NCBI GenBank assembly: GCA_021298435.1
Contig: JAJTFJ010000005.1
Span: forward strand, 62,001 to 126,000
Direction: 5' to 3'
From: Ilumatobacteraceae bacterium
GTDB lineage: Bacteria > Actinomycetota > Acidimicrobiia > Acidimicrobiales > Ilumatobacteraceae
DNA: 64,000 bases
Positions 9,111 to 16,284 of this stretch are shown here, in pieces (within the stretch, counting starts at the first letter, position 1; each line of letters opens with the position of its first letter). The notes below the pieces were generated by a model, which ran no database searches, was not told the DNA's origin, and worked only from the letters and a program-made list of their open reading frames with translations. The position numbers and the translations under genes were made by a program.

Positions 9111-9694
9111 AACGTCGTCATCTTTTTCTCAACATCTCGCAAGAACTGCTGACGACTCTCTGGCGTCGATGTATCAAGCGCATACAAACCTTGATGTGAC
9201 GTTCTTGTTCTCTTTGTTCCACACAAACGAAGAGCTCGCGTCAAAATACGACGACCGTTGTCATTCACCAGGCGGACATACAACTTCGGAGAGCCATACG
9301 TGGAAATCACATGAATGCGTCGCATCTGTGTCAGACCTGGGCGAACACGGTCCTTCTTCGTGAAACGAAACGCCACTCCAACGACAAGAACTCTTTCCAG
9401 CCAGCCCTTCAGTTGTGCGGGCAAGCCCGACCACCACGTGGGGTATACAAATACGAGAATCTCGCTCTCTTGTACCTTTTCGATGTAGCGAACAATCTCT
9501 GGCGTCGTCACAATTTTGCGATCCATATATGTTCGCCACTCATCGACGGGCATCACAGGATCAAAATCATCAGCAGCGAGGTCAATCATGCTGACGTCAT
9601 GTCCGGCTGCAGAAAGGCCTTTTACTGCAGCGTCGCGTATTGCGGAACAGAGGCTTCCCTCAACGGGATGGCAGTAGACAACAAGAGCACGCAT
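9107..9694 (-). CDS. NAD(P)H-quinone reductase, flavodoxin-fold, copy 1
   Basis: 195 residues; first gene of a two-gene operon with its paralogue. It shows the same hallmarks: MRALVVYCHPVEGSL at the N-terminus and YPTWWSGLPAQLKGWLERVL in the middle, with the conserved Gly-Ser-Pro region (STYGSPK) that binds the isoalloxazine ring. Likely role is FMN- or FAD-dependent reduction of quinones or other electrophiles. It is divergent from the ABM-domain gene at 9718, with only 23 bp between the two starts, so their promoters must overlap each other's 5' ends. Confidence 0.87.
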   Translation of the reverse strand: MRALVVYCHPVEGSLCSAIRDAAVKGLSAAGHDVSMIDLAADDFDPVMPVDEWRTYMDRKIVTTPEIVRYIEKVQESEILVFVYPTWWSGLPAQLKGWLERVLVVGVAFRFTKKDRVRPGLTQMRRIHVISTYGSPKLYVRLVNDNGRRILTRALRLCGTKRTRTSHQGLYALDTSTPESRQQFLRDVEKKMTTL

Positions 9695-9717
9695 GAAATG
9701 AACCCCCGATAGTCGGG

Positions 9718-10335
9718 ATGCCCACTACCGTAACGCCCATGCCCGACTTAACAGGAAACTTCGAGACAGGGCGCCTTCCCAAGATTGCTCCAGGGACAGT
9801 GACCATCACCATTGCACGAATCCCCAAGAAGGGATATCGCACTGAATTTGAGCAATGGTGCACTGAGATGCAACAAGCGGTTCAAGAAGCTCCTGGCTGC
9901 TTGGGGGCGACTACTTTGCATCCCGACCGCAGCAATAACACCTACCAAATGGTGTTTCGATTCGCCGATGTCCTGTCACTACGCCAGTGGGAGCGCTCGG
10001 AGATTCGCCAAGATCTTCGCGATAAGGGTGACTCGCTCATTGACTCAGAGAGGGTCACTGCAACGGCAGGCACCGAAGAGTTCTTTAATGCTTTAGGAGA
10101 AGTTGACCGACACCGCACCAAGACAGGACGATTTGTTGCAGACATTGCATGGATCTATCCCGTTGCGCTCGTGTCATCCGTTGCGCTCGCACCTCATCTC
10201 GCAAAGATGGCGATTCTTCCTCGTGTACTTATCTCAACGGCACTCATTGGTGCAACGAGTAAGTACGCAACGGGCCCCGTACGAAAATGGTGGCGCCGCC
10301 GACGCATGTTGCCGCAAAACTCAGAGGTGCGCTAG
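9718..10335 (+). CDS. Antibiotic-biosynthesis-monooxygenase (ABM) domain protein with C-terminal membrane anchor
   Basis: 205 residues from ATG 9718 (ATG 9739 is an alternative). Residues 25-110 form an ABM-like dimeric alpha/beta barrel: TVTITIARIPKKGYRTEFEQW, then the APGCLGATTLHP strand and QMVFRFAD. This fold includes quinol monooxygenases and small heme-degrading proteins, but no catalytic residue can be named here. Residues 140-185 contain two hydrophobic stretches around LVSSVALAPHL, followed by an Arg-rich end (WWRRRRM). That suggests a membrane-anchored protein with a positive-inside tail. Its stop codon abuts the convergent DCC gene with no intergenic base. Confidence 0.75.
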   Translation: MPTTVTPMPDLTGNFETGRLPKIAPGTVTITIARIPKKGYRTEFEQWCTEMQQAVQEAPGCLGATTLHPDRSNNTYQMVFRFADVLSLRQWERSEIRQDLRDKGDSLIDSERVTATAGTEEFFNALGEVDRHRTKTGRFVADIAWIYPVALVSSVALAPHLAKMAILPRVLISTALIGATSKYATGPVRKWWRRRRMLPQNSEVR

Positions 10336-10689
10336 TTATCTTGCTTGAGGGACTGAGCAAGCTTTCAAGCCAAACAGTCGAGAAATTCTTCGTCGATTCT
10401 TTGCGATGATGGAGTACACAAGTCGTGCGACAATGCGAATCACTGGCAGAGCAATCACAATCCCACTCATACGGAGAACTCGCTTCTCAGAGAGCCGAAG
10501 AATGCGCGAAACGGCATCTGCCCCTTCGTAGCGACCATTAAATGTCACGAACCACACAGATTCCAGAGATGAGACACCGTATTCACGATGCGACATCACA
10601 TCGACTTGAGAAATGTGTCGACGGATGAAGCGAGAAGCTGCTTCGCAAATACCGCAGTCGCCGTCATAGACAACGACACCGGCAGCCAT
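10336..10689 (-). CDS. Thiol-disulfide oxidoreductase, DCC family (DUF393)
   Basis: 117 residues. The family signature YDGDCGIC (DxxCxxC) sits at residues 8-15, followed by a helix and a thioredoxin-like strand pattern. The C-terminal half has a hydrophobic helix (IVIALPVIRIVARLVYSII), usual for DCC proteins, and a positively charged end. DCC proteins are putative thiol-disulfide exchange proteins; a partner is not known. It lies 3 bp downstream of the ferritin-like gene on the same strand, in an apparent operon with the FKBP and ferritin-like genes. Confidence 0.88.
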   Translation of the reverse strand: MAAGVVVYDGDCGICEAASRFIRRHISQVDVMSHREYGVSSLESVWFVTFNGRYEGADAVSRILRLSEKRVLRMSGIVIALPVIRIVARLVYSIIAKNRRRISRLFGLKACSVPQAR

Positions 10690-10692
10690 GAT

Positions 10693-11163
10693 CTACGCGC
10701 TCAACAGGTCAAACACCTGCTGTGCACGACCTGCGTGGATAGTTTCTTCGCGACCATTCAGACGAAGAAGTCGTTCCACTTCTTCATTGTCTTCAGCGTC
10801 AGCCCATTTCTGGTAACCAATGTCGCCATTCAGTTCACCCTTGACGATGCCAGCGAACATTCGCGCATCAATGGTGTCGGGAAGCGGGACATCAAGAAGC
10901 TCGGCTTCCTCTGCAGTTGGCTCCCATTCAGTGCCATTTTTAATGCTGATCATTCTGGCCAACCGACGAGCATGTCCACGTTCTTCAACAGCGTTCTTGC
11001 GCAACAGGGATGCAGCCTCTTCGTTGTTCACACGGTCAGCCAACAAGTTGTAGAACAACTCCCCTGCCATCTCAATGCGGTACATCAATGTCAGTTCAGG
11101 AACTTCCAATTTTGGAACATCAGTAAGAGATGCATTGGCGGTGAAGAAATTGATGTCAGACAT
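10693..11163 (-). CDS. Ferritin-like (rubrerythrin-type) four-helix protein
   Basis: 156 residues, alpha-helical. Two ExxH-type motifs can carry a di-iron site: EMAGELFY with EERGHARR in the first helix pair, and KGELNGD with GREETIHAGR in the second. The spacing fits ferritin-like/rubrerythrin erythrin domains. No rubredoxin CxxC domain is attached. Possible roles are peroxide or oxygen scavenging or iron handling; an oxygenase of the MiaE type is also possible. It lies 6 bp after the FKBP gene and 3 bp before the DCC gene, suggesting a small redox and protein-folding operon. Confidence 0.75.
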   Translation of the reverse strand: MSDINFFTANASLTDVPKLEVPELTLMYRIEMAGELFYNLLADRVNNEEAASLLRKNAVEERGHARRLARMISIKNGTEWEPTAEEAELLDVPLPDTIDARMFAGIVKGELNGDIGYQKWADAEDNEEVERLLRLNGREETIHAGRAQQVFDLLSA

Positions 11164-11169
11164 AATGAA

Positions 11170-11544
11170 TCAGTTCACGTTGAGAAGGTCGACAACAAAA
11201 ATCAAAGTTTCGCCACCTTTGATAACGCCACCAGCGCCTTGCGCTCCGTACCCCATTGCCGGCGGAATGGTGAGCACTCGACGTCCGCCCACTTTCATGC
11301 CTGCAACTCCATGGTCCCAACCAGCAATGACTTGACCGGCTCCTAAACGAAACTCAAATGAGTCGCCACGGTTCCAAGATGCATCAAATTCGCGCTGAGT
11401 GCTCCATGCAACGCCGACGTAATGCACTTCAACATTGGCACCAGCCTTTGCTTCATTTCCGGTGCCGACGACGACATCTTCGATGACAAGGTCTTCAGGT
11501 GGATTACCAGCAGGAACTGTTACTTCAGGCTTTGTTGCACTCAT
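11170..11544 (-). CDS. FKBP-type peptidyl-prolyl cis-trans isomerase
   Basis: 124 residues, a single FKBP domain with no signal peptide, so cytosolic. Signature segments are present: VEVHYVGV, FDASWNRGDSFEFRLGAGQVIAGWDHGVAGM and IPPAMGYGAQGAG, then the closing LIFVVDLL strand. Pocket aromatics corresponding to human FKBP12 Phe36, Trp59 and Tyr82 are recognisable (FDASW, GWDHG, MGYG). It catalyses proline isomerisation in folding. Transcribed with the ferritin-like and DCC genes; 26 bp after the upstream FAD-reductase gene. Confidence 0.95.
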   Translation of the reverse strand: MSATKPEVTVPAGNPPEDLVIEDVVVGTGNEAKAGANVEVHYVGVAWSTQREFDASWNRGDSFEFRLGAGQVIAGWDHGVAGMKVGGRRVLTIPPAMGYGAQGAGGVIKGGETLIFVVDLLNVN

Positions 11545-11570
11545 GGCTTCAACCTATCTCCCCGTCAGAG

Positions 11571-12785
11571 CTACGCACGAGCGCGCGTACGACGCAGAAC
11601 GGGGTCAGCAATGCGCAGTGCCGTATCGGCAACTTTCATCACTCGACCTGCAGCTCCAGGAGTCTTCGAATCAATGAGATTTCCCATGACCGACAACGTG
11701 ATGTCCGCTGCTGCTTGGGTTCCGACGGCAATACGCAAACCTGGCTTCAATAACCACGGATGACCAATCAAGAAACTAAACCGACGACCTGTTCGTAAGA
11801 ATGCGTCAAAGCGTTCTCCTACTTCGCGGTCGTATGCCTCTGACGCAGTGACCGGATCTGCAATGAATTTCTCTGCAGCAAGAATTCCTGATTCCAGTCC
11901 GTAGTCAATTCCTTCACCGTTCATGGGGTTCACGAATCCTGCAGCATCACCGATAGCGACCCACCCAGGTCCGTGTCGGCGGATACAACTCATTGGTAAG
12001 CGCCATGCACGCGGCTTTTCGATGTAATCACCCAATGACCATGAGTCGCGAACAAGTGATGCGTATTGATCAAGCAAGGTATTCAGATTCAATTTCTTGA
12101 ATCCCTTCATCGTGCTTAATGCGCCAACGCCGATGTTGACAGTGCCATCGCCCGCCGGAAACATCCATCCGTAACCAGGCACTGCAGTGCCATGTTCATC
12201 ACTCAAACTGAGACACGCCTCGAGGTGACGCTCAGCGTGACGCGGAGTAGGTGCATACGCACGAATTGCGAGACCGAATGTTTCATTTGGGTCACGAATT
12301 GCGCCAAGCATTGTTGCAGCCATTCCTTGTGCACCTGCAGCCAGGATCGTGAATGGCGCACGGTATTGCTCCGACCCCACACTCACACCAATCACTGTGC
12401 CGTCTTCAAGAACTGGCAGTGCTTCGCATCCAAACCGAACGTCAACTCCGCTGGCGATAGCAACGTCGATGAGATGAGTATCAAAACGATGACGCGGCCA
12501 GACAGCACCATGATTCGGAAACTTTGCTGTTGTCGGCCATGCAAGTTCGCGTTGCTTCTTCCCAGCAATCATTCGCAAGCCATCGATGCGATGTGCAACG
12601 GAATAATCAATTCTCAATTCATCAAGCGCACCGATCGCACGTGGCGTGAGTCCGTCGCCGCACACCTTGTCGCGTCCATGGACGCCTTTCTCAAAAAGAA
12701 TCACTTTCAGGCCGGCACGTGCTGCGGTGATGGCAGCGGCTGAACCAGCTGGACCACCGCCAATAATGAGAATGTCGGACTGCAT
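11571..12785 (-). CDS. Geranylgeranyl reductase family FAD-dependent oxidoreductase
   Basis: 404 residues. N-terminal dinucleotide-binding motif [17 protein letters not shown] (residues 7-23), the family motif KVCGDGLTPRAIGAL (about 41-55), and the second FAD motif IGDAAGFVNPMNGEGIDYGLESG near residue 280. These proteins saturate isoprenoid double bonds, for example in menaquinone side chains or archaeal-type lipids, or act as related monooxygenases. In actinobacteria a menaquinone reductase (MenJ-like) role is the best known, but the substrate here is inferred. Divergent from the CoA-transferase gene; head of a minus-strand cluster with FKBP downstream. Confidence 0.88.
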   Translation of the reverse strand: MQSDILIIGGGPAGSAAAITAARAGLKVILFEKGVHGRDKVCGDGLTPRAIGALDELRIDYSVAHRIDGLRMIAGKKQRELAWPTTAKFPNHGAVWPRHRFDTHLIDVAIASGVDVRFGCEALPVLEDGTVIGVSVGSEQYRAPFTILAAGAQGMAATMLGAIRDPNETFGLAIRAYAPTPRHAERHLEACLSLSDEHGTAVPGYGWMFPAGDGTVNIGVGALSTMKGFKKLNLNTLLDQYASLVRDSWSLGDYIEKPRAWRLPMSCIRRHGPGWVAIGDAAGFVNPMNGEGIDYGLESGILAAEKFIADPVTASEAYDREVGERFDAFLRTGRRFSFLIGHPWLLKPGLRIAVGTQAAADITLSVMGNLIDSKTPGAAGRVMKVADTALRIADPVLRRTRARA

Positions 12786-12831
12786 TACTCAGAGCCTGCC
12801 AGACGACACATGGAACCACTACTTGCGTACC

Positions 12832-14136
12832 ATGGGTCACATGGCTTCTATGAACCTCGCTGATGCTGTTGCCCTCATTCGGTCAACCGACACCATGGCA
12901 GTGCCCCTCGGACCAGGTGTTCCCGGTGGCTTCATGCACGCCCTTGGCGAACGGACAGACTTCGAGAACCTCCAGATCTTCGGAGCCCTCATGCCTGACC
13001 TATATGGGGTTTTGACCCAGAAGGGCGTCCACTATCGCAGCGGCTTTTTCGGCCCCGCAGAACGCTTCCTGCGCGACACTGGAGCCTCCATTGACTACGT
13101 GCCAGCAGACTTTCGCCGCTTTGAGCCCGTGCTGGAATGGCTCAAGCCCCGGATCATCGCGACTGCTGGTTCTCCCCCCGTTGACGGGTGGGTCAGTTTG
13201 TCCGTCCACGCCGGAGCAAGCGTCGACGAAATCAATCGTGTTGCTGCCGACCCTGATCGACTCTTAATCGTCGAAGTCAGCGAAAAGTTCCCCCGCACGT
13301 TTGGCATCATGCCGCACCACCCCCATCGCATTCACGTCGACAACATTGATGCACTGATTACCACTGATCGTGCGCCGCTGAATCTCGCCGACACAGAACC
13401 CACAGAAGCTGAACTGACCATTGCTCAACTTGCATTGTCATTCATTCACAGTGGTTGCACTTTGCAGACCGGAATCGGTGGTATTCCCAATCAGATCGCA
13501 ACATTCCTTGCCAATGGTGACCTCGGTGATTTCGGAGTGCACTCTGAGATGTTCACAACAGGACTCATGCGACTTCATCAAGCAGGAAAAGTCACCAACA
13601 AAAAGGGCAACGAGTTTGATGGTTTCTCCCCGACAACTTTTGCTGCAGGTATTCCAGAACTATACGAATGGCTTCATGAAAACGAAGACGTTCGTTTCTT
13701 GCCAGTCAAAGTTGTGAATTCACCTGAGCGAATCTCCACCAATCGAGACATGATTTCAATCAACGGTGCTCTTGCAGTGGATCTCTCCGGACAAGTCATG
13801 GCCGACACCATCAACGGACAACAATTCAGTGGCGTGGGTGGTCACGAAGATTTCGTTGCAGGCCCTGGACTGAATCTTTCTGGTCGCAGTCTTATTTGTC
13901 TTCCTTCCACCAGCATGGTGAATGGTGTTCTCACAAGTCGGATCTTGCCTCAGTTTCCAGCAGGCAGTGTGGTGAGTACGCCGCGTCATCAGCTTGACAT
14001 CATCATCACTGAATATGGCATTGCCGAGCTTGAGGGACGTTCTATCCGTGAACGTTCACGTGCATTAGCGATGATTGGCCATCCACAATTCAGGGACGAG
14101 TTGTTGGCGAATGCTGAGCAGTGGCCGAAGGATTAA
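12832..14136 (+). CDS. Acetyl-CoA hydrolase/CoA-transferase (4-hydroxybutyrate CoA-transferase type)
   Basis: 434 residues from ATG 12832; ATG 12841 and 12850 are close alternatives. The longer frame to 12646 overlaps the divergent reductase gene and is not family-like. The sequence follows the Cat1/AbfT family, with GIGGIPNQIATFL and then GVHSEMFTTGLMRL, where the Glu in HSEM is the expected CoA-thioester-forming residue. The C-terminal GVGGHEDFVAGPGL and TEYGIAELEGRS segments are also typical. It moves CoA between short-chain acids such as acetate and 4-hydroxybutyrate, or hydrolyses acetyl-CoA. Convergent with the PAP2 gene, with a 47-bp 3' overlap. Confidence 0.9.
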   Translation: MGHMASMNLADAVALIRSTDTMAVPLGPGVPGGFMHALGERTDFENLQIFGALMPDLYGVLTQKGVHYRSGFFGPAERFLRDTGASIDYVPADFRRFEPVLEWLKPRIIATAGSPPVDGWVSLSVHAGASVDEINRVAADPDRLLIVEVSEKFPRTFGIMPHHPHRIHVDNIDALITTDRAPLNLADTEPTEAELTIAQLALSFIHSGCTLQTGIGGIPNQIATFLANGDLGDFGVHSEMFTTGLMRLHQAGKVTNKKGNEFDGFSPTTFAAGIPELYEWLHENEDVRFLPVKVVNSPERISTNRDMISINGALAVDLSGQVMADTINGQQFSGVGGHEDFVAGPGLNLSGRSLICLPSTSMVNGVLTSRILPQFPAGSVVSTPRHQLDIIITEYGIAELEGRSIRERSRALAMIGHPQFRDELLANAEQWPKD

Positions 14137-14803
14137 GTCCTGCCGCGTTGTACAACGCAATCACCGTGACTAATGCGATCACGCCGTATGCAGTACCTGC
14201 AACCAAGTCGGTCGGCCAATGCGTTCGAATCAACCACGAGGAAACGCTGACCAGGATCGACACTGCGGCAACAAGTCCCCATGCAACCTTGCGCATGATT
14301 GAACCGGCCTTGGTGAAATACCAGGCCATGTAGCCGAGAAGAGCCACCACATTCGTTGCGTGGCCTGAAGGAAATGCGAGTTCCCCGGACTCCAATGCAC
14401 CCACACGTGGCCATGACTCCCACGGGAATTGACGACCCATTGCCACCTTCATGGAACCAGCAAGTCCCGTTTCAAAAAGTAAAACAATCACAAATCCAAC
14501 TATTGGTGCCCATGTTCTGCGCCGCCACGCAACAAGAGCGAGGATGGGCACGCACACTGACAGGATTAATCCTCGAAGTCCGAGCAAAGCGGTGATCTCA
14601 AAAAATGTCTTGTCCTCCACAAGGCGCCGGGCAAGGCGAATGGAATACCAGTCGAACCACTCGAACCATGTCCGGCCATCGGATTGAGGCAACACATACA
14701 CCTCGTGCACATAGCCGCGCTGCATGATGACCATCTGACACAACAGCGCAATGAGCACTGTCATCGCCACCACAGTGGCCACAAGGCGGCGCGTCGTCAT
14801 CAT
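14090..14803 (-). CDS. PAP2-family membrane phosphatase
   Basis: 237 residues from ATG 14803; the frame runs up to 14908 but the upstream part is not hydrophobic and overlaps the divergent VOC gene. About six transmembrane helices. The three PAP2 phosphatase motifs are readable: KVAMGRQFP (a degenerate KxxxxxxRP), PSGH (AFPSGHATN) and a third motif with SSWLIRTHWPTDLVAG holding the catalytic His and Asp. Such enzymes dephosphorylate phosphatidate, diacylglycerol pyrophosphate or undecaprenyl pyrophosphate on the outer membrane face. Substrate not determined. The last 47 bp overlap the CoA-transferase. Confidence 0.88.
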   Translation of the reverse strand: MMTTRRLVATVVAMTVLIALLCQMVIMQRGYVHEVYVLPQSDGRTWFEWFDWYSIRLARRLVEDKTFFEITALLGLRGLILSVCVPILALVAWRRRTWAPIVGFVIVLLFETGLAGSMKVAMGRQFPWESWPRVGALESGELAFPSGHATNVVALLGYMAWYFTKAGSIMRKVAWGLVAAVSILVSVSSWLIRTHWPTDLVAGTAYGVIALVTVIALYNAAGLNPSATAQHSPTTRP

Positions 14804-14893
14804 CCCGTCTATTTTGCCTTCTGCAGTACCTTCCGAAGTGTCACTTCCATTTCGACGGCAAACAGGGTGAGGTGAGGCAACTATGGTGACCAT

Positions 14894-15298
14894 ATGACCA
14901 AGGCACAAGTAACCAAAGACTCCATTGATCTCGGCATCGTGGTGTGCAACATCGACAATTCATTGGCGTTCTACAAAGATCTCTTGGGATTCGAACTTCA
15001 GGGCACGATGCCAATGCCCGGCGGCGGCAACATGCATCGTTTGCTATGCGGGACCACCACCATCAAGCTCGTCAGCACGGATCCTTCACCGGCACACCCC
15101 GTCGGCGGACCAATCACTGCCGCATGCGGTTATCGATACTTCACCATTTCAGTGAACAACTTGGAAGAAATCACGCAAGCCTGCAAAGACGCGGGGCACA
15201 AAGTGCAAGTCCCCCCTACCAGTATTCGCGCAGGTGTCACGATTTCAATCGTTGAAGACCCTGATGGCAACTTGGTGGAATTTCTTCAGATCGGCTAG
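14894..15298 (+). CDS. VOC-family (glyoxalase/dioxygenase fold) protein
   Basis: 134 residues. Begins DSIDLGIVVCNIDNSLAFYKDLLGFEL, the first beta-alpha-beta-beta-beta unit of the vicinal-oxygen-chelate fold. It ends with ISIVEDPDGNLVEFLQIG, the classic second-module ending with a metal-ligand Glu. Family members include glyoxalase I, methylmalonyl-CoA epimerase and fosfomycin-resistance proteins. The first-module metal ligand is not the usual His, so the reaction cannot be named. It lies between the PAP2 gene (divergent) and oleD (convergent, 12 bp gap), with no clear functional link. Confidence 0.85.
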   Translation: MTKAQVTKDSIDLGIVVCNIDNSLAFYKDLLGFELQGTMPMPGGGNMHRLLCGTTTIKLVSTDPSPAHPVGGPITAACGYRYFTISVNNLEEITQACKDAGHKVQVPPTSIRAGVTISIVEDPDGNLVEFLQIG

Positions 15299-15310
15299 CG
15301 CCCGTTTCGT

Positions 15311-16282
15311 CTACTGATGAGGCGATGCAAATGATTGTGCGAGAAGAGCGAAGCCTTCATCAAGGCTGATACGTGGAGACCACTGCAGCAGTTCTTTTGT
15401 CTCAGAGATATCAAACCAGTGTGAGATACCCAATTGATATGCGGTGAAAGCAGTGAGTGGTGGCTCTGCATGCGGCCGCAATTTGTACACAGCCTCAATC
15501 ACCTTTCCTAATCGCACTGCAGCACCCAAGCCAATGTTTCGTGGTGCATAGGAAACATTGGCAGCGGAACAAATCGACTGCACCAAACTTGCCACCGTGC
15601 GAGGCTCACCATTGCTGACAACCAAAGCACGGCCACTGAGATTCTCTTGCACACCCACACGCTCTGCAGCTGCGGCTAACGCATCAGAAACGTTGTCGAT
15701 GTATGTCGAATCAACAACTGCTTCACCGTTATTGACCAATGCAAGGCGGCGCTGTCTCGCCCGCTCCACAATTCGGCCCACAAGTTGTGTATCTCCTGGT
15801 CCCCATACCAAATGCGGTCGAAGAGCAACTGCTGCAATGCGCGTATCCGCTAGCACCGCACGCTCTGCAACAGACTTTGTCTGAGAGTAATGACCCAACA
15901 CGTCATCACGTGCAGGTGGTGAAACAGCTCCGAGAACAGGCGTCGTGCTGTACGAAACAGAGGGAGACGACACATACACAACGCCCCGAGCACCGGCAGC
16001 AACAGCAGCACTCATCACGTGCTGTGTTCCCACAACATTGATGTCACGAAACTCAGAGAAGCGACCCACAATTCCGACCTTTGCTGCAGCGTGAATCACA
16101 ACATCACAGCCGCTCACTGCTTTCTGCACTGCATCTGCATCACGAATATCCCCACGAAAAATGGGGACTTCCAGAGCAGAAGATCCACGCTGAAGAATCT
16201 GGACATCATGCCCACGACGAAGCAGCTCTTCAGCAGTTTTTCTGCCGATCATTGAGGTGGCGCCCGTGACAAGAACTTTCAT
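15311..16282 (-). CDS. oleD: OleD-like 2-alkyl-3-oxoalkanoate reductase (NAD-dependent epimerase/3-beta-HSD family)
   Basis: 323 residues, extended short-chain dehydrogenase. NAD(P) motif VTGATSMIGRK (residues 5-15), catalytic Tyr132 and Lys136 in HYSQTK, and a Ser in the VVYVSSPSV strand. In the head-to-head olefin pathway OleD reduces the 2-alkyl-3-ketoacid made by OleA to the 3-hydroxy acid. The assignment rests on membership of an oleA-oleBC-oleD operon: this gene starts 2 bp after oleBC ends. By motif alone it could be another 3-beta-hydroxysteroid dehydrogenase-like reductase, but the context makes OleD by far the best reading. Confidence 0.88.
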   Translation of the reverse strand: MKVLVTGATSMIGRKTAEELLRRGHDVQILQRGSSALEVPIFRGDIRDADAVQKAVSGCDVVIHAAAKVGIVGRFSEFRDINVVGTQHVMSAAVAAGARGVVYVSSPSVSYSTTPVLGAVSPPARDDVLGHYSQTKSVAERAVLADTRIAAVALRPHLVWGPGDTQLVGRIVERARQRRLALVNNGEAVVDSTYIDNVSDALAAAAERVGVQENLSGRALVVSNGEPRTVASLVQSICSAANVSYAPRNIGLGAAVRLGKVIEAVYKLRPHAEPPLTAFTAYQLGISHWFDISETKELLQWSPRISLDEGFALLAQSFASPHQ

Positions 16283-16284
16283 TT

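Noticed and set aside
10588..11346. 252-codon plus-strand open frame across the ferritin-like and FKBP genes
   Set aside because: Overlaps clear genes on the other strand, and has no domain.
14090..14136. 47-bp convergent overlap, the same length as the overlap at 8499-8545
   Set aside because: Equal lengths appear coincidental; the sequences are unrelated.
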